From Pseudomonadota bacterium (lineage in GTDB: Bacteria > Myxococcota_A > UBA796 > CAJQPC01): DNA of 45,718 nucleotides. Both the position numbers and the translations under genes were made by a program. Below the pieces are notes generated by a model. That model was not told where the DNA came from. It did not search any database and was given only the letters and a program-made list of their open reading frames with translations. How positions within the stretch are numbered: position 1 is the first letter of the stretch; each line of letters begins with the position of its first letter. Of this stretch, positions 1-7,466 are shown piece after piece. Location of the stretch: contig JAAESX010000203.1 in assembly GCA_024228935.1 (NCBI GenBank), positions 1 to 45,718 on the forward strand, written 5' to 3'.

Positions 1-1
1 C

Positions 2-61
2 CATGGTCCCTATATCTCCTACTACCCCAACGGCCAGAAAAAAAAACAACTCATCAACGCC
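2..61 (+). other. AT-richer edge segment encoding a MORN/YwqK-like repeat
   Basis: This stretch has a run of nine A at 38-46 and a composition unlike the rest of the window. In frame with the following sulfotransferase fragment it reads HGPYISYYPNGQKKKQ, the pattern of the MORN_2 repeats found in YwqK-type proteins. It may be a true upstream domain or a chimeric assembly end. Confidence 0.45.
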
Positions 62-367
62 AGGGGGGCTGTGAAGGGCCGCTACCTGGAGGTCCGCTAC
101 GAAGACCTGGTCGAGAGCCCCGAGCCCACGATGCGCAAGGTCTGTGCCTTCCTCGGCGAGAAGTGGGACCCGGCCATGCTGAAGCACGAGCAGGCCGACG
201 TCGCCCAGAGCGCACGGGAGAGCAGCACCGCCGCCGTGTCCGAGGCGGTCCACACGCGCGCCCTCGACCGCTGGCGCAAAGAACACGGCGACATGGCTGG
301 GAAACTGGACTCCGCCGCCGTCTCACTGCTGTCCCGCCTGGGCTACGCCAACACCGAAGCGGCCTGA
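2..367 (+). CDS. Sulfotransferase C-terminal fragment (5' truncated by window edge)
   Basis: An open frame enters from the window edge at base 2 and stops with TGA at 365-367. From about base 71 it encodes a sulfotransferase C-terminus (GRYLEVRYEDLVESP, then AFLGEKWDP). This closely resembles the C-terminal domain of the large fusion protein on the minus strand at 1612-4125, so the two are paralogs. The nucleotide-binding motifs of the family lie outside the window. The first roughly 58 bases are AT-richer, contain nine consecutive A residues and translate to GPYISYYPNGQKKKQ, which looks like a MORN/YwqK-type repeat and not like the sulfotransferase. A GTG at 71 gives a possible internal start, but the family domain normally begins far upstream, so a partial gene is more likely than a 98-residue protein. 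Confidence 0.7.
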   Translation, partial: HGPYISYYPNGQKKKQLINARGAVKGRYLEVRYEDLVESPEPTMRKVCAFLGEKWDPAMLKHEQADVAQSARESSTAAVSEAVHTRALDRWRKEHGDMAGKLDSAAVSLLSRLGYANTEAA

Positions 368-382
368 GACAGCCCCCAACGA

Positions 383-410
383 CAAAGGCACGCCCGAAGA
401 CGTGCCTTTG
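383..410. terminator. Perfect 10-bp hairpin, probable bidirectional terminator
   Basis: CAAAGGCACG at 383-392 is exactly complementary to CGTGCCTTTG at 401-410, with an 8-nt loop. It lies between the stop of the sulfotransferase fragment (367) and the stop of the convergent HU gene (430), where a shared terminator is expected. Neither side has a clear U-tract, so the termination mechanism is uncertain. Confidence 0.7.
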
Positions 411-429
411 GACCACAAGGGGCGCTGCC

Positions 430-723
430 TTACTCGGCGACGCGCTCCTTGAGGGTCTTGCCGGCGCGGAAGTACGGGTACTTCTTCGCGGCGATGTTGA
501 TCTTGGCGCCGGTCGCCGGGTTGGTACCCGTGCGAGCGGCCCGGCTCTTCGTACCGAAGGTACCGAAGCCGGGGATCGTGACCTTGCGGCCGGCGTCGAG
601 CTCGACGGCGATGATGCCCTCGCCGCTCTTCGCGCTGAAGATGGTGTTGATGACCTCGAGCGCCTTGGCCTGCGAGAGACCGGTCTTCTTGGCCAGCTTC
701 GCGGCCATTTCCTTCTTGTTCAT
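430..723 (-). CDS. hup: HU-family histone-like DNA-binding protein
   Basis: This 97-residue protein is a full-length HU/IHF-family nucleoid protein. It starts MNKKEMAAKLAKKTGLS, the N-terminal helical dimerisation part. It carries the family's central beta-arm region with GRKVTIPGFGTFGTKSRAARTG at about residues 45-66, then NPATGAKINIAAKK at about 68-81, ending in the usual helix. HU dimers bend and compact DNA with little sequence specificity. A GGGAG ribosome-binding site at 730-734 lies 6 nt before the ATG, which fixes the start. The gene is monocistronic, with a terminator-like hairpin downstream (383-410) and a 226-bp upstream region. Whether it is the alpha, beta or IHF-like type cannot be told from this sequence alone. 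Confidence 0.96.
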   Translation of the reverse strand: MNKKEMAAKLAKKTGLSQAKALEVINTIFSAKSGEGIIAVELDAGRKVTIPGFGTFGTKSRAARTGTNPATGAKINIAAKKYPYFRAGKTLKERVAE

Positions 724-949
724 GTCCAACTCCCGAAAAGGTGTGTTCTGGGGTGATGTCCGTGCCCAGGTGCCCCCGGCACGGGGACTTTCCGCATAGC
801 CGGGTCGTTCCTGGCTGCCACCTGCTGAAAGCGCAATTTTTCCAGTGCTGGCCTGCGTCCTTGCGCAATACGGGAGCGGGCCCGGGCGTAGCATGGGCAC
901 GATGTCGGGTGTCCGCTTCTGGATACCCTCGGTTGGAGGCCGATTTCCC
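724..949. other. Intergenic region upstream of HU and of the divergent 950 gene
   Basis: This is one of the two longest non-coding stretches in the window. It holds the HU ribosome-binding site, a small hairpin (GTGCC CCC GGCAC, 770-782) that would lie in the HU leader, and a possible -10 hexamer TACCCT at 924-929 followed by GGAGG at 935-939 for the rightward gene. No convincing -35 element or HU promoter was identified. Confidence 0.4.
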
Positions 950-1777
950 ATGCCTGTCACTCGCACCGAGGTCCGTGAGCGCCTCACCAAGGTCGACACC
1001 GCCCGTGTCCAGGCCGTCCTCTCTGCTGGCGCCGTCCGGGGATCCGATTCCAACGATCCCCAGGAGCTTGCTGATCGCCTCGTGAAGGCCCTTTGGTGGC
1101 GTACGCACTCCCCGGTCGGCCTCGTCGTCCTGCAGGACGACCTGGACGACCTGGTGGATCGGACCGCCAAGCGCCTCGATGTGGACCTGCCGGAAGGGGA
1201 TGCCTGGAAGCGGCTGGACGCTCTGACCCGCAAGCTGGTCCCCGGCGACAAGCCGATTCGTCTTGACGAGCTGGACCCCGAGGTCATCGACAAGCTCGAG
1301 TCCGCCAACTGGACCACGTGGCTCGGCGTGGGGACGGCGGGCGGCGCAGCCGGGACCAAGGTCGTGGCCGACGCGATCGTCGAGCTGCTCAAGGGTCCCA
1401 TCGGCGATCTGCTGCCGTACATCCCCAAGGTCGGGCCGATCGCCATCGCGATCAAGAAGGGAGCCCAGATCGCCGCCAGCGTGGCCGGGCCGGTCGGAAT
1501 CGGCGTCACGATGCTGACGATCAACGACGCGCTCGGGTCCGACTACGACGAGGCCGCGCCCCTGTTGTTCGGGCTCGGACTGCTGATGCGCGAGCCGCAG
1601 GGTCCGGCGATCTACGACGCGGCGGAAGAAGAGGCGCCCGAGGACGTGACCGACGAGCCGACGGTCGACGAGGAGCCCGCAGCGGTCGACGACGAGCCCG
1701 TGGTGTCGGAGGTCGATGCCGAGGACATCGTCGAGGACGTCGTCGAAGCGCCCGCCGAAGACGTCGTCGAGGAGTAG
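950..1777 (+). CDS. Protein of unknown function with glycine-rich hydrophobic segment and acidic tail
   Basis: A 275-residue protein with the start chosen at ATG 950, ten bases after GGAGG (935-939). The N-terminal half is helical and charged (TEVRERLTKVDTARVQAVL at about 6-24). The middle is a Gly/Ala/Ile-rich region with short hydrophobic stretches, such as TWLGVGTAGGAAGTKVVADA and KGAQIAASVAGPVGIGVTML. From about residue 220 the protein becomes an acidic tail with repeated VDDEP/EDVVEE-type units. The layout faintly recalls YaaW/DUF3944-type proteins, but I cannot establish that. The acidic tail is encoded on the same DNA as the Ser/Thr-rich tail of the convergent gene (1612-1777), an unusual 166-bp overlap. 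Confidence 0.75.
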   Translation: MPVTRTEVRERLTKVDTARVQAVLSAGAVRGSDSNDPQELADRLVKALWWRTHSPVGLVVLQDDLDDLVDRTAKRLDVDLPEGDAWKRLDALTRKLVPGDKPIRLDELDPEVIDKLESANWTTWLGVGTAGGAAGTKVVADAIVELLKGPIGDLLPYIPKVGPIAIAIKKGAQIAASVAGPVGIGVTMLTINDALGSDYDEAAPLLFGLGLLMREPQGPAIYDAAEEEAPEDVTDEPTVDEEPAAVDDEPVVSEVDAEDIVEDVVEAPAEDVVEE

Positions 1778-4125
1778 CCGAGCACCCGCAGCATCGTCTG
1801 CGCGTCGGCGTCGAGCTGCCGGTCCTCGGTCGGACCCCAGCTCGCGCGCCAGCCATCGACGGCCGACGTCCCCACCGGACGGAGCACGGCCGCGGTCGAG
1901 GACTCGAGGCGGCTCTGCTGGACCCCGGCGCTCGTGTGGTCGAGCACCGCGTCGCTCCAGCGCTCGCCCAGGAAGGCGAGGACCCGGCGCATCGTCGCCG
2001 CGGGCTCGCTGACCAGATCCTCGTAGCGGATCTCCAGGTACCGGCCGGACACGGCGGAGGACTGCTGGCGGATGCTCGCCACGACCTGGGCCCAGTAGCG
2101 CGAGGCCCCGGTCAGGTTGGCGCAGTACCAGACCGGCTTGCCGGTGCTCGGGTCGGACCAGGCCTGGCGCGTCAGCGAGCGGGAGACCGCGCGCCCGTCG
2201 CGGACGACGTGGATGAAGCGGGCTTCGGGGTACAGGCGGCCGAGCGTCTCCATGTGGAGCAGGTCGTGTGGAGTCTTCTCGGCGATGCGCTGGCCCTCGG
2301 GGGCGACCGCCTGCAGTAGAGATGTGACGAAGCCTCGCACCGCCGCGTCCAGGACGGTCTCGTCGACGCCGGCCGCCTCGAGGTCTCGGCCCATGCGCTC
2401 CCACCAGGAGTCGCGGAGCTCGCAGATCGCGCTCACGAGCTTGAGCTCCGGGCCGCACCAGATGTCCGGGTGGGCCGAGAGCATCGTGCGGAACAGCGTG
2501 GTGCCGCTCCGCCCCGCGCCGCCGATGAAGACGAAGTCGGGCTCGCCGTCGTCCGACAGCGTGATGCCGTGCGCGTCGAGGTGCGCACGGACGCGGGCCT
2601 CGATGCCGGGGAGCAGCTCTTCGGCGCGGCGCTCGAACAGAGGAGCGAGCTCGGCGGCTCGGCCCAGCCGGACGAGGTTCAGGGCGATGTGCTCGAGGCC
2701 CGTCGCGTCCTCGGGCCCCTCCTCGGTCGGACGGTGCTGGAGAAGGTCGATGAGTCGTCCGACGGGTCCGCGTCCAGGGAGCGCCCGGCCGCTGTAGATC
2801 GCGCGCTCTTGCATCAGCTGCACCAGCTGTTCGCGTCGGTGGGGTGCGAGCACCCCTTCCTTGGCATGCGCCGTGGCCTGGCGGGTGAGGAGCGAGACCT
2901 CCTCCAGCCGACCGAGCTGACTGCAGGCACGGGCAGCCAGGATCCACGCGTCCGCAATGGGCTCGGCGAGCAGCCTCTCGACCCGCCCGAGCGCCGATGC
3001 GGCGAGCCCGTTGCCCAGGTCGGCTTCGGCGAGACCCAGGTGCGCCTCGGCGTCCTCGCCGTCGAACTCGAGCGCGCGGATGAAGCAGCTGGCGGCGGCC
3101 TCGTGGTGGCCCTGCAGCAGGCGGATCGTTCCCAGGCGCGTCCACGCCACGTGGGTCGTCGCGCCCGGGATCAGCTCGGCCGCGGATGTGCCCGTCCAGC
3201 CGGCGGCGGCCCCGTAGCGACGGCCAGCCTCCTCGAGCGCTCCCTTCTGTTCCGCCAGGAGCCCGCCCAGCAGCGCCAGGTTCGGGTGGGTGCAGCCTCG
3301 TTCGTCGCACCAGGCGAGGGTCTCCTCCGCCCGCGCGGCATCCCCCCGCGTCAGCGCGTCGTGGGTCCGGAGCGTGGCCAGCGAGACGTATGCGGGACGG
3401 GCACCCGCGCGGATCGCCGCGGTGAGCGCGGACCAGCCGGTCTCGATGGCCTGGGTGGTGCCCTGGGCGTCTCCGGCGTCCATCCGCTCGCGCGCCAGGT
3501 AGCCCCAGGCGACGGCGTCGGTCGGGTCGTCGGCGCAGCGGCGCTCCAGCAGGCTCCGGTTCCGCTCGCCCTTCTGTCGCGCGTCCCGGATGGCGGGCAC
3601 GTTGCCCAGGTGGATCAGCGCGCAGCCCAGGGTGCGTGTCCGGGGGCCACGCTCGAGCCACGCTCTGGGCGTCTCGTGGACGATTCCTTCCCAGCGCAGC
3701 GTCGGGTCTCGACGGAACAGGCGCGGGAGGAGGACCGGCTCGCCGCGACGGGCGCTGCCGGACAACACCTCGGCGGCGCACGCATCCAGGCGGTCGGCGT
3801 TGTGGAGCGCGATCAGGCCCAGATCGAGATCATCGGCCGAGATCGCGCGAGCCAGGACGTCGCCGTCGATCAGGCGCTCGTCGGCGTCCAGGACGAGGAT
3901 CCAGTCGCCCTGGCAGGCGTCGAGCGCGGCGTTGCGTGCGGCGGCGAAGTCGTCGGCCCAGGTGTGCTGGACGACGCGAGCGCCGTGGGCGCGGGCGACC
4001 TCGGCCGTCGTATCGGTCGAGCCGGTGTCGACGACGACCATCTCGTCGACGTGATCGCGGACGGAGTCGAGGCAGGCGCCGAGCAGGTCGGCTTCGTCAC
4101 GGGCGATGAGGCAGAGGGACAGCAT
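1612..4125 (-). CDS. Glycosyltransferase family 2 / TPR / sulfotransferase fusion protein
   Basis: An 837-residue three-part protein. Residues 1-95 are a GT-A glycosyltransferase fold of the GT2 family (LSLCLIARDEADLL; DTGSTD at 33-38; the metal-binding DxD region LDADERL at 79-85). Residues about 200-500 are alpha-helical with TPR-like repeats. Residues about 528-785 are a PAPS-dependent sulfotransferase, with the 5'-phosphosulfate loop GGAGRSGTT at 535-543 and the 3'-phosphate motif VRDGRAVSRS at 641-650. It may glycosylate or bind a target and sulfate it; the substrate is unknown. After LGYSS (about 786) comes a Ser/Thr-rich tail encoded antisense to the neighbouring gene. It follows the phosphatase/NTPase gene by 31 nt and is probably in its operon. 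A paralogous sulfotransferase end lies at 71-367. Confidence 0.9.
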   Translation of the reverse strand: MLSLCLIARDEADLLGACLDSVRDHVDEMVVVDTGSTDTTAEVARAHGARVVQHTWADDFAAARNAALDACQGDWILVLDADERLIDGDVLARAISADDLDLGLIALHNADRLDACAAEVLSGSARRGEPVLLPRLFRRDPTLRWEGIVHETPRAWLERGPRTRTLGCALIHLGNVPAIRDARQKGERNRSLLERRCADDPTDAVAWGYLARERMDAGDAQGTTQAIETGWSALTAAIRAGARPAYVSLATLRTHDALTRGDAARAEETLAWCDERGCTHPNLALLGGLLAEQKGALEEAGRRYGAAAGWTGTSAAELIPGATTHVAWTRLGTIRLLQGHHEAAASCFIRALEFDGEDAEAHLGLAEADLGNGLAASALGRVERLLAEPIADAWILAARACSQLGRLEEVSLLTRQATAHAKEGVLAPHRREQLVQLMQERAIYSGRALPGRGPVGRLIDLLQHRPTEEGPEDATGLEHIALNLVRLGRAAELAPLFERRAEELLPGIEARVRAHLDAHGITLSDDGEPDFVFIGGAGRSGTTLFRTMLSAHPDIWCGPELKLVSAICELRDSWWERMGRDLEAAGVDETVLDAAVRGFVTSLLQAVAPEGQRIAEKTPHDLLHMETLGRLYPEARFIHVVRDGRAVSRSLTRQAWSDPSTGKPVWYCANLTGASRYWAQVVASIRQQSSAVSGRYLEIRYEDLVSEPAATMRRVLAFLGERWSDAVLDHTSAGVQQSRLESSTAAVLRPVGTSAVDGWRASWGPTEDRQLDADAQTMLRVLGYSSTTSSAGASTTSSTMSSASTSDTTGSSSTAAGSSSTVGSSVTSSGASSSAAS

Positions 4126-4156
4126 GTGGCCGTCATCGGACGCTTGCGCCCGAGCT

Positions 4157-5377
4157 TTACCTCCCTGTTCTCTCCAGCACCCAGGAGACGCGCTCCTCGA
4201 GCTCCGTCAGCTCCGGGACCCGCAGCAGGCCGCCGGTCCGGCGTTCCGCGTGGAGACCGGACATCAGAAGGTGGACCTTGCGCTGCAGCCAGGTGTTGCT
4301 GCTGCGGAAGCCGTCGGCCTCGATCGGGAGGACACCGAACGGGAGCAGGACGATGTGGTCGTACGCCCGCGCGTGGGCCAGCGCCTCGTCGACGAACGCG
4401 TCGGGGCCGTCCTCGGGGCGGGTGAAGCCGTACCACATCCAGAAGACGGCGAAGTCCACGGCTGACCGGTCCGCGACGAAGCCCCCGGCCTCGCGAACGG
4501 CGCGCTCTTCGGCGGCCAGCTGCTCGGCCCAGAGCTCACGCAGCAGCGCGACCATCTCGTCGCGCGACAGGTCGTGCAGGACCAGCCCCGCCTCGAGCCG
4601 CGTGCGCATGCCCTCCTCGATGAAGGGGAGGTCCAGCTCCTTGGCCAGGCGGCGACCGAGCGTCGTCTTGCCGATGCCGGCGCTGCCGCTCAGGGCGATC
4701 CGCGGCCGCACGCCGATGCGGTTTCGAGTGACAGCTCCTGCGGGTCGCTCGCCGAGGATGTTCAGCACGGCGCCGGCCTCGGCCAGCAGGAGGTGGGTGT
4801 GGCTCGCTCGAGCGGGAGCCCAGCGCAGCGCCTGGTCGAGCGGCACGTCGAGCGCCTGGCACAGCAGAGCCCGAACGACGCCGATGTGGGTGACGACGAT
4901 CCAGCGACGGCCGGCCAGATCGTTCGCCCCGAACCAGGACTGGACCCGCTCGGCCATCTCGCCCCAGGTCTCGCCGCCCGGTGGACGAGCGCTCAGGTAG
5001 TCGTCCCAGAAGTCGTGGATGGCTTGCGGGTCGGCCGCGTTCAGGTCGGCCCAGGGCACGCCCTCCCAGTCCCCCATGTGCTGCTCGCGCAGGCTGGCGC
5101 TCTCGACGAGCGGGACCCCGAGCGCCTCGGCCAGAGGACGAGCGAGCGCGGTGCAGCGGGCCAGATCCGAGCTGATCACGCCGTCGGGCCGCGGCAGGTC
5201 CCGGGCGAAGGCGAGCAGCGCCTCGGTCTCGGCCCGGCCCGTCGAGGAGAGCGGGATGTCGGTGTGCCCGTATGCGAGGCGTCGCGTGCCGGTGTCGGCA
5301 TGGCCGTGCCGGAGCAGGTGCAGCTCGGTGACGACCGTGCTGGGGAGCTCGCTGTGGGTGACCGGGTCGAACGCCAT
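4157..5377 (-). CDS. Histidine phosphatase / P-loop NTPase fusion
   Basis: A 406-residue two-domain protein. Residues 18-205 form a histidine phosphatase (phosphoglycerate-mutase/CobC-like) domain, with LRHGHA at 22-27 (His24 as phospho-acceptor) and VVTHIGVVRA at 161-170 (His164 the second catalytic histidine). Residues about 224-406 form a nucleotide-binding domain with Walker A GSAGIGKTT at 231-239 and a later DRSAVDF motif, most like AAA_28/NadR-type small-molecule kinases. A kinase-like and a phosphatase domain in one chain suggests opposing or sequential steps on a nucleotide or cofactor precursor, but the substrate is not identifiable. Its ATG is 23 bp from the divergent sulfatase ATG, and a TAACGT hexamer lies 7 nt upstream, suggesting leaderless expression. 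Confidence 0.88.
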   Translation of the reverse strand: MAFDPVTHSELPSTVVTELHLLRHGHADTGTRRLAYGHTDIPLSSTGRAETEALLAFARDLPRPDGVISSDLARCTALARPLAEALGVPLVESASLREQHMGDWEGVPWADLNAADPQAIHDFWDDYLSARPPGGETWGEMAERVQSWFGANDLAGRRWIVVTHIGVVRALLCQALDVPLDQALRWAPARASHTHLLLAEAGAVLNILGERPAGAVTRNRIGVRPRIALSGSAGIGKTTLGRRLAKELDLPFIEEGMRTRLEAGLVLHDLSRDEMVALLRELWAEQLAAEERAVREAGGFVADRSAVDFAVFWMWYGFTRPEDGPDAFVDEALAHARAYDHIVLLPFGVLPIEADGFRSSNTWLQRKVHLLMSGLHAERRTGGLLRVPELTELEERVSWVLERTGR

Positions 5378-5384
5378 GGGCCGG

Positions 5385-5390
5385 ACGTTA
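5385..5390 (-). promoter_or_regulatory. Putative -10 hexamer TAACGT for the phosphatase/NTPase gene
   Basis: Read on the minus strand, TAACGT (a TANNNT match) ends 7 nt before the ATG at 5377. It shares the TA at 5389-5390 with the rightward hexamer at 5389-5394. Confidence 0.5.
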
Positions 5391-5394
5391 GTCT
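5389..5394 (+). promoter_or_regulatory. Putative leaderless -10 hexamer TAGTCT for the sulfatase gene
   Basis: TAGTCT lies exactly 6 nt before ATG 5401 and no Shine-Dalgarno sequence is present. Transcription starting about 7 nt after the hexamer would begin at the start codon. Confidence 0.55.
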
Positions 5395-5400
5395 CCCCGG

Positions 5401-6726
5401 ATGTTCTTGACTCTCCTCGCCTGCCAGTCGAAGGCGCCGCTGGTGCTCCTGGTGAGCATGGACACGACGCGGGCGGACCGGATCGGGGCCTACGGACACC
5501 CGGACGCGGGCACCCCGAACCTCGATGGGCTCGCGGAGCGCGGCGTCCTGTTCGAGACCGCGCTCGCGCCGAGCTCGACGACGCTCCTGTCCCACACCGC
5601 GGTGTTCTCAGGGCGCGACAGCCACAAGAGCGCCGTCGTCCGGAACGGCTACCCCGTGCCCCACGGGCTCCCGCTGCTGGCCGAGCGGTTCGCCGAGGCC
5701 GGCTGGGACACGATCGGCGTCGTCGGCGCGACGCCGCTCGAGGAGTCGATGGGGCTGGCCCGTGGCTTCCGCGTCTGGCAGGACCACGGCCTGCTCGCCT
5801 ACCTGGGGACGGGTGAGGTGCGCGGCGATGTCGTGAACGAGCGGGTCTTCGAGGCCCTGGATGCGGCGGACTCCGACGACCCGACGCTGCTCTTCGTGCA
5901 CTACTACGACGCCCACATGCCGTGGAACTCGGCGCCCCGAGAGACCGTCCGGCGCTTCGTCCCGCCGGAGTCCAACGGCTTCGTGGTGGGTGGGCTGTTG
6001 CCCGACGCTCGCCGCTTGAGCGAGATGACCGACGTGGACCGGGCCGAGGTCAACGCCCGCTACCAGGCCGAGATCAGCTGGACGGACAGCCAGTTCGGCG
6101 AGCTGCTGGCGGGCCTCGAGAAGCGCGACCGTCTCGAGGATGCGCTCATTGTCGTCTTCTCCGACCACGGCGAGACGATGGGGGACAACCCGACGTCGCT
6201 CCATCCGTATGGCCACGGCCACGGCCCCGACGTCGACATGGACATCATCCACGTGCCGCTGGTCATCGCCGGGACGGGTGACTTTGAGGTGCCGGTGGGT
6301 CAGCGGATTGCGCGTCAGGTGCGGCTGCTGGACATCGGAACGACGGTCTTGGGCCTGACCGAGCTGAGCGGAGCGCTGGGGGACGGCGAGGACCTGGCGC
6401 CCCTGTGGTCCGGGTCGATCGCTCCGGCACCCCCGTCCTTCGCCGAGGCCACCAAGCCCATCCCGCGGGAGGCCAAGAGCGCGTGGAACAACCGGCCGTT
6501 CCAGCGCAGCGTGGCCCACGAGGGCGAGCTGCTCGTCATCACGCCGCTGCAGGGGACCTCTTCGCTCCGGGATCTCCGAGAGCGGACCGAGCTCACCGAC
6601 GAGGCGCGTCGAGCTGAGCTGACCGCGCTCCTTCGAGAGTGGGACCAGAACGCTCCTCCGCATCGCGAGCCGAAGATGTCGGACGCGACCATCACCGCAC
6701 TGAAGAAGCTGGGGTACCTGGAATGA
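5401..6726 (+). CDS. Sulfatase-superfamily lipoprotein (threonine at the nucleophile position)
   Basis: A 441-residue alkaline-phosphatase-fold hydrolase. The N-terminus MFLTLLACQ is a very short lipoprotein signal with Cys8 in the lipobox. The first metal site is SMDTTRADRIGAYG (about 19-32), and the late metal motif VFSDHGETMGD is present. At the position where true sulfatases carry CxPSR, this protein has TLLSH (Thr61), as in Thr-type members such as lipoteichoic acid synthase and phosphoethanolamine transferases. Formylglycine conversion is therefore not expected. The substrate (sulfate ester, phosphoester or phospholipid head group) is unknown. Its stop overlaps the start of the next gene (ATGA at 6723-6726), so the two are translationally coupled. 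A second, degenerate member of the superfamily is at 42292. Confidence 0.88.
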   Translation: MFLTLLACQSKAPLVLLVSMDTTRADRIGAYGHPDAGTPNLDGLAERGVLFETALAPSSTTLLSHTAVFSGRDSHKSAVVRNGYPVPHGLPLLAERFAEAGWDTIGVVGATPLEESMGLARGFRVWQDHGLLAYLGTGEVRGDVVNERVFEALDAADSDDPTLLFVHYYDAHMPWNSAPRETVRRFVPPESNGFVVGGLLPDARRLSEMTDVDRAEVNARYQAEISWTDSQFGELLAGLEKRDRLEDALIVVFSDHGETMGDNPTSLHPYGHGHGPDVDMDIIHVPLVIAGTGDFEVPVGQRIARQVRLLDIGTTVLGLTELSGALGDGEDLAPLWSGSIAPAPPSFAEATKPIPREAKSAWNNRPFQRSVAHEGELLVITPLQGTSSLRDLRERTELTDEARRAELTALLREWDQNAPPHREPKMSDATITALKKLGYLE

Positions 6727-7466
6727 ACGGACTGGCCATCGTCACCGGCGCGAGCCGCGGCATCGGGGAAGCCATCGCGACCGAGCTCGCACGTCGCGGG
6801 GCCGAGGTCGTGCTCGTGTCCCGAAAGGAGCCCGGCCTGCGCGAGGCCGAGGCCCGTATCGTCGAGGCGGTCCCTGGCGCCGTGCTGCACGTCCGGACCT
6901 GTCACGTCGGCCGCGGCGAGGACATCGAGGCGCTGTACGACAGCTTGCCGTCGACCCCGACGATGCTGGTCAACAACGCGGCGACGAACCCCTACTTCGG
7001 GCCGATGCTCCACGCCCAGTACGCCGCCTGGGACAAGACCTTCGAGGTCAACCTGAAGGGCCCGTTCGAGCTGAGCCACCGCCTGGCTCGCCGACTGATG
7101 GCCGAGGAGCGTCCGGGGTCCATCGTGAACGTCAGCTCGGTCTTCGGGCTCGAGGCCGCGCCGTTCCAGGGCATCTACGGGATGACCAAGGCCGCGCTCA
7201 TCTCGCTGACGAAGACGCTCGCCCACGAGTGGGGGCCCGCCGGCATCCGGGTGAACGCGATCGCCCCCGGTCTGGTGGAGACGAAGTTCGCCGCAGCCAT
7301 CCTCGAGAGCCCAGAGCTGACCGAGCACTTCACGAAGCGGGCGGCCCTGGGGCGCGTCGCGACGCCCGAGGAGATCAGCGGCATCGTTGCGTTCCTGCTG
7401 TCGGACGAAGCCTCGTTCATGACGGGCCAGTGTCACGCCGTGGACGGCGGGTTCTCCGGGATCTGA
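6723..7466 (+). CDS. SDR-family NAD(P)-dependent oxidoreductase
   Basis: A 247-residue classical short-chain dehydrogenase with TGASRGIG at 8-15 (dinucleotide binding), NNA at 84-86, catalytic Ser139 in VNVSS, and YGMTK with Tyr152 and Lys156. The PG motif after the active site (APGLVETKF) and the C-terminal MTGQCHAVDGGFSGI are typical of the FabG-like group that reduces or oxidises 3-oxoacyl or alcohol substrates. It starts inside the stop of the sulfatase gene (ATGA overlap). Its last 34 bp overlap the convergent RlmN-like gene, which ends at 7433. The substrate cannot be inferred from the pairing. Confidence 0.93.
   Translation: MNGLAIVTGASRGIGEAIATELARRGAEVVLVSRKEPGLREAEARIVEAVPGAVLHVRTCHVGRGEDIEALYDSLPSTPTMLVNNAATNPYFGPMLHAQYAAWDKTFEVNLKGPFELSHRLARRLMAEERPGSIVNVSSVFGLEAAPFQGIYGMTKAALISLTKTLAHEWGPAGIRVNAIAPGLVETKFAAAILESPELTEHFTKRAALGRVATPEEISGIVAFLLSDEASFMTGQCHAVDGGFSGI

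Noticed and set aside
770..782. Small hairpin GTGCC CCC GGCAC in the HU leader as a riboswitch or attenuator
   Set aside because: The stem is only 5 bp and common in GC-rich DNA; there is no further structure to support regulation.
323..3781. A 1152-codon open frame on the minus strand covering HU and the fusion gene
   Set aside because: It lies out of frame over well-recognised genes, its translation is Arg/Pro-rich low complexity, and it carries no family motif. It reflects GC-rich codon bias.
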